Of a stretch of DNA of 64,000 bases, positions 63,805 to 64,000 are shown in pieces. The notes beneath the pieces were generated by a model, which had not been told where the DNA came from, did no database searches, and saw nothing but the letters and a program-made list of their open reading frames with translations. The first letter of the stretch is position 1. The number at the start of each line of letters is the position of its first letter. Made by a program: the position numbers and the translations under genes. This stretch comes from TMED88 sp964515335 (GTDB lineage: Bacteria; Myxococcota_A; UBA9160; UBA4427), in contig CAZETS010000026.1 in NCBI GenBank assembly GCA_964515335.1, positions 3,302 through 67,301 on the forward strand, in the 5' to 3' direction.

Positions 63805-64000
63805 TTAGAAGGCGAACCGTGCCTGGTGGACCCGGATCAGCGGTAGCCGCCTCGTCGGGATCCGTCCCCAGTAGCACCGCTCGAGCCAGGGCGAGAGCTC
63901 CCGCTTCCGGGGAACCAATCGGGTCTCGAGGATCGTGCGAACCGAGAGCCGTTTCCCGATCACCCCGATCGTCACCCCCGGTGGCTCATCCCTCCGGTTC
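63805..64000 (-). CDS. Partial ORF at the right edge, unrecognised
   Basis: A leftward frame of 64 residues is open from the right edge and stops at 63805-63807. It ends in a basic, aromatic-rich stretch (RKRELSPWLERCYWGRIPTR then RLPLIRVHQARFAF). The start would lie outside the window. I do not recognise the family. A real gene end is likely given the lack of other coding in this strip, but a chance open frame in GC-rich DNA cannot be excluded. Confidence 0.35.
   Translation of the reverse strand, partial: NRRDEPPGVTIGVIGKRLSVRTILETRLVPRKRELSPWLERCYWGRIPTRRLPLIRVHQARFAF

Overview
The window is very GC-rich, densely packed bacterial DNA with strong G/C bias at third codon positions. The AgmX/PglI-type TonB homologue, TPR-rich envelope operon, c-di-GMP-I riboswitch, lamin-tail nuclease and large acyl-CoA/steroid-type catabolic gene content suggest a free-living aerobic heterotroph of a deltaproteobacteria-like lineage (Myxococcota, Desulfobacterota or Binatota). 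This placement is inference from gene content. No rRNA, tRNA, CRISPR array or insertion sequence was seen.

Region 1 (3-27014) is an envelope module. After the 3' part of a secreted endonuclease I with a lamin-tail domain comes a tight nine-gene operon (1814-11524): a coiled-coil periplasmic protein, three TPR proteins (two predicted lipoproteins), a small exported protein, an ExbB/TolQ-type proton channel, two ExbD/TolR-type stators, and an AgmX/PglI-type TonB-like transducer. The first ExbD has Asn where the proton-carrying Asp is expected. A hairpin ends this operon, and a clear c-di-GMP-I (GEMM-I) riboswitch follows. It leads a 15.2-kb gene for a 5067-residue outer-membrane protein with about 17 DUF11-like repeats, SdrD-B-like domains, three tandem OmpA-like domains and a long C-terminal beta-barrel. 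My main hypothesis is that c-di-GMP controls display of a giant adhesin or surface scaffold that the neighbouring proton-driven machine serves. The machine resembles, at the level of parts, the Agl-Glt gliding and Nfs machines of myxobacteria.

Region 2 (27052-29316) holds a TauE/SafE exporter, a small membrane protein with an HEWGH zinc motif and a universal stress protein.

Region 3 (29320-49970) is catabolic. It has an aldehyde ferredoxin oxidoreductase with its own MoaD-like protein, crotonase-fold enzymes, acyl-CoA dehydrogenases, a nitroreductase and three TetR regulators, each beside its own palindromic operator. Tandem operators at 46603-46640 lie between a six-gene leftward operon (Baeyer-Villiger monooxygenase, alcohol dehydrogenase, double CoA-transferase, unknown, P450, flavin monooxygenase) and a rightward operon (TetR, two MaoC-type half-subunits, thiolase-like aldolase, DUF35 protein). 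The rightward set matches the ChsH1-ChsH2-Ltp2 hydratase/aldolase of steroid side-chain degradation, with ChsH2 split into two genes. The substrate is likely a steroid-like or polycyclic carboxylate (inference).

Region 4 (50057-54707) is a phospholipid-type operon: PlsB, a HAD-PlsC fusion and an SDR, with a pentanucleotide repeat before the SDR. Region 5 (54828-64000) has a lipoprotein carboxylesterase, an enoyl-CoA hydratase with both catalytic Glu, a second Baeyer-Villiger monooxygenase grouped with a class III aminotransferase and a molybdopterin oxidoreductase, a further SDR and a partial ORF at the right edge.
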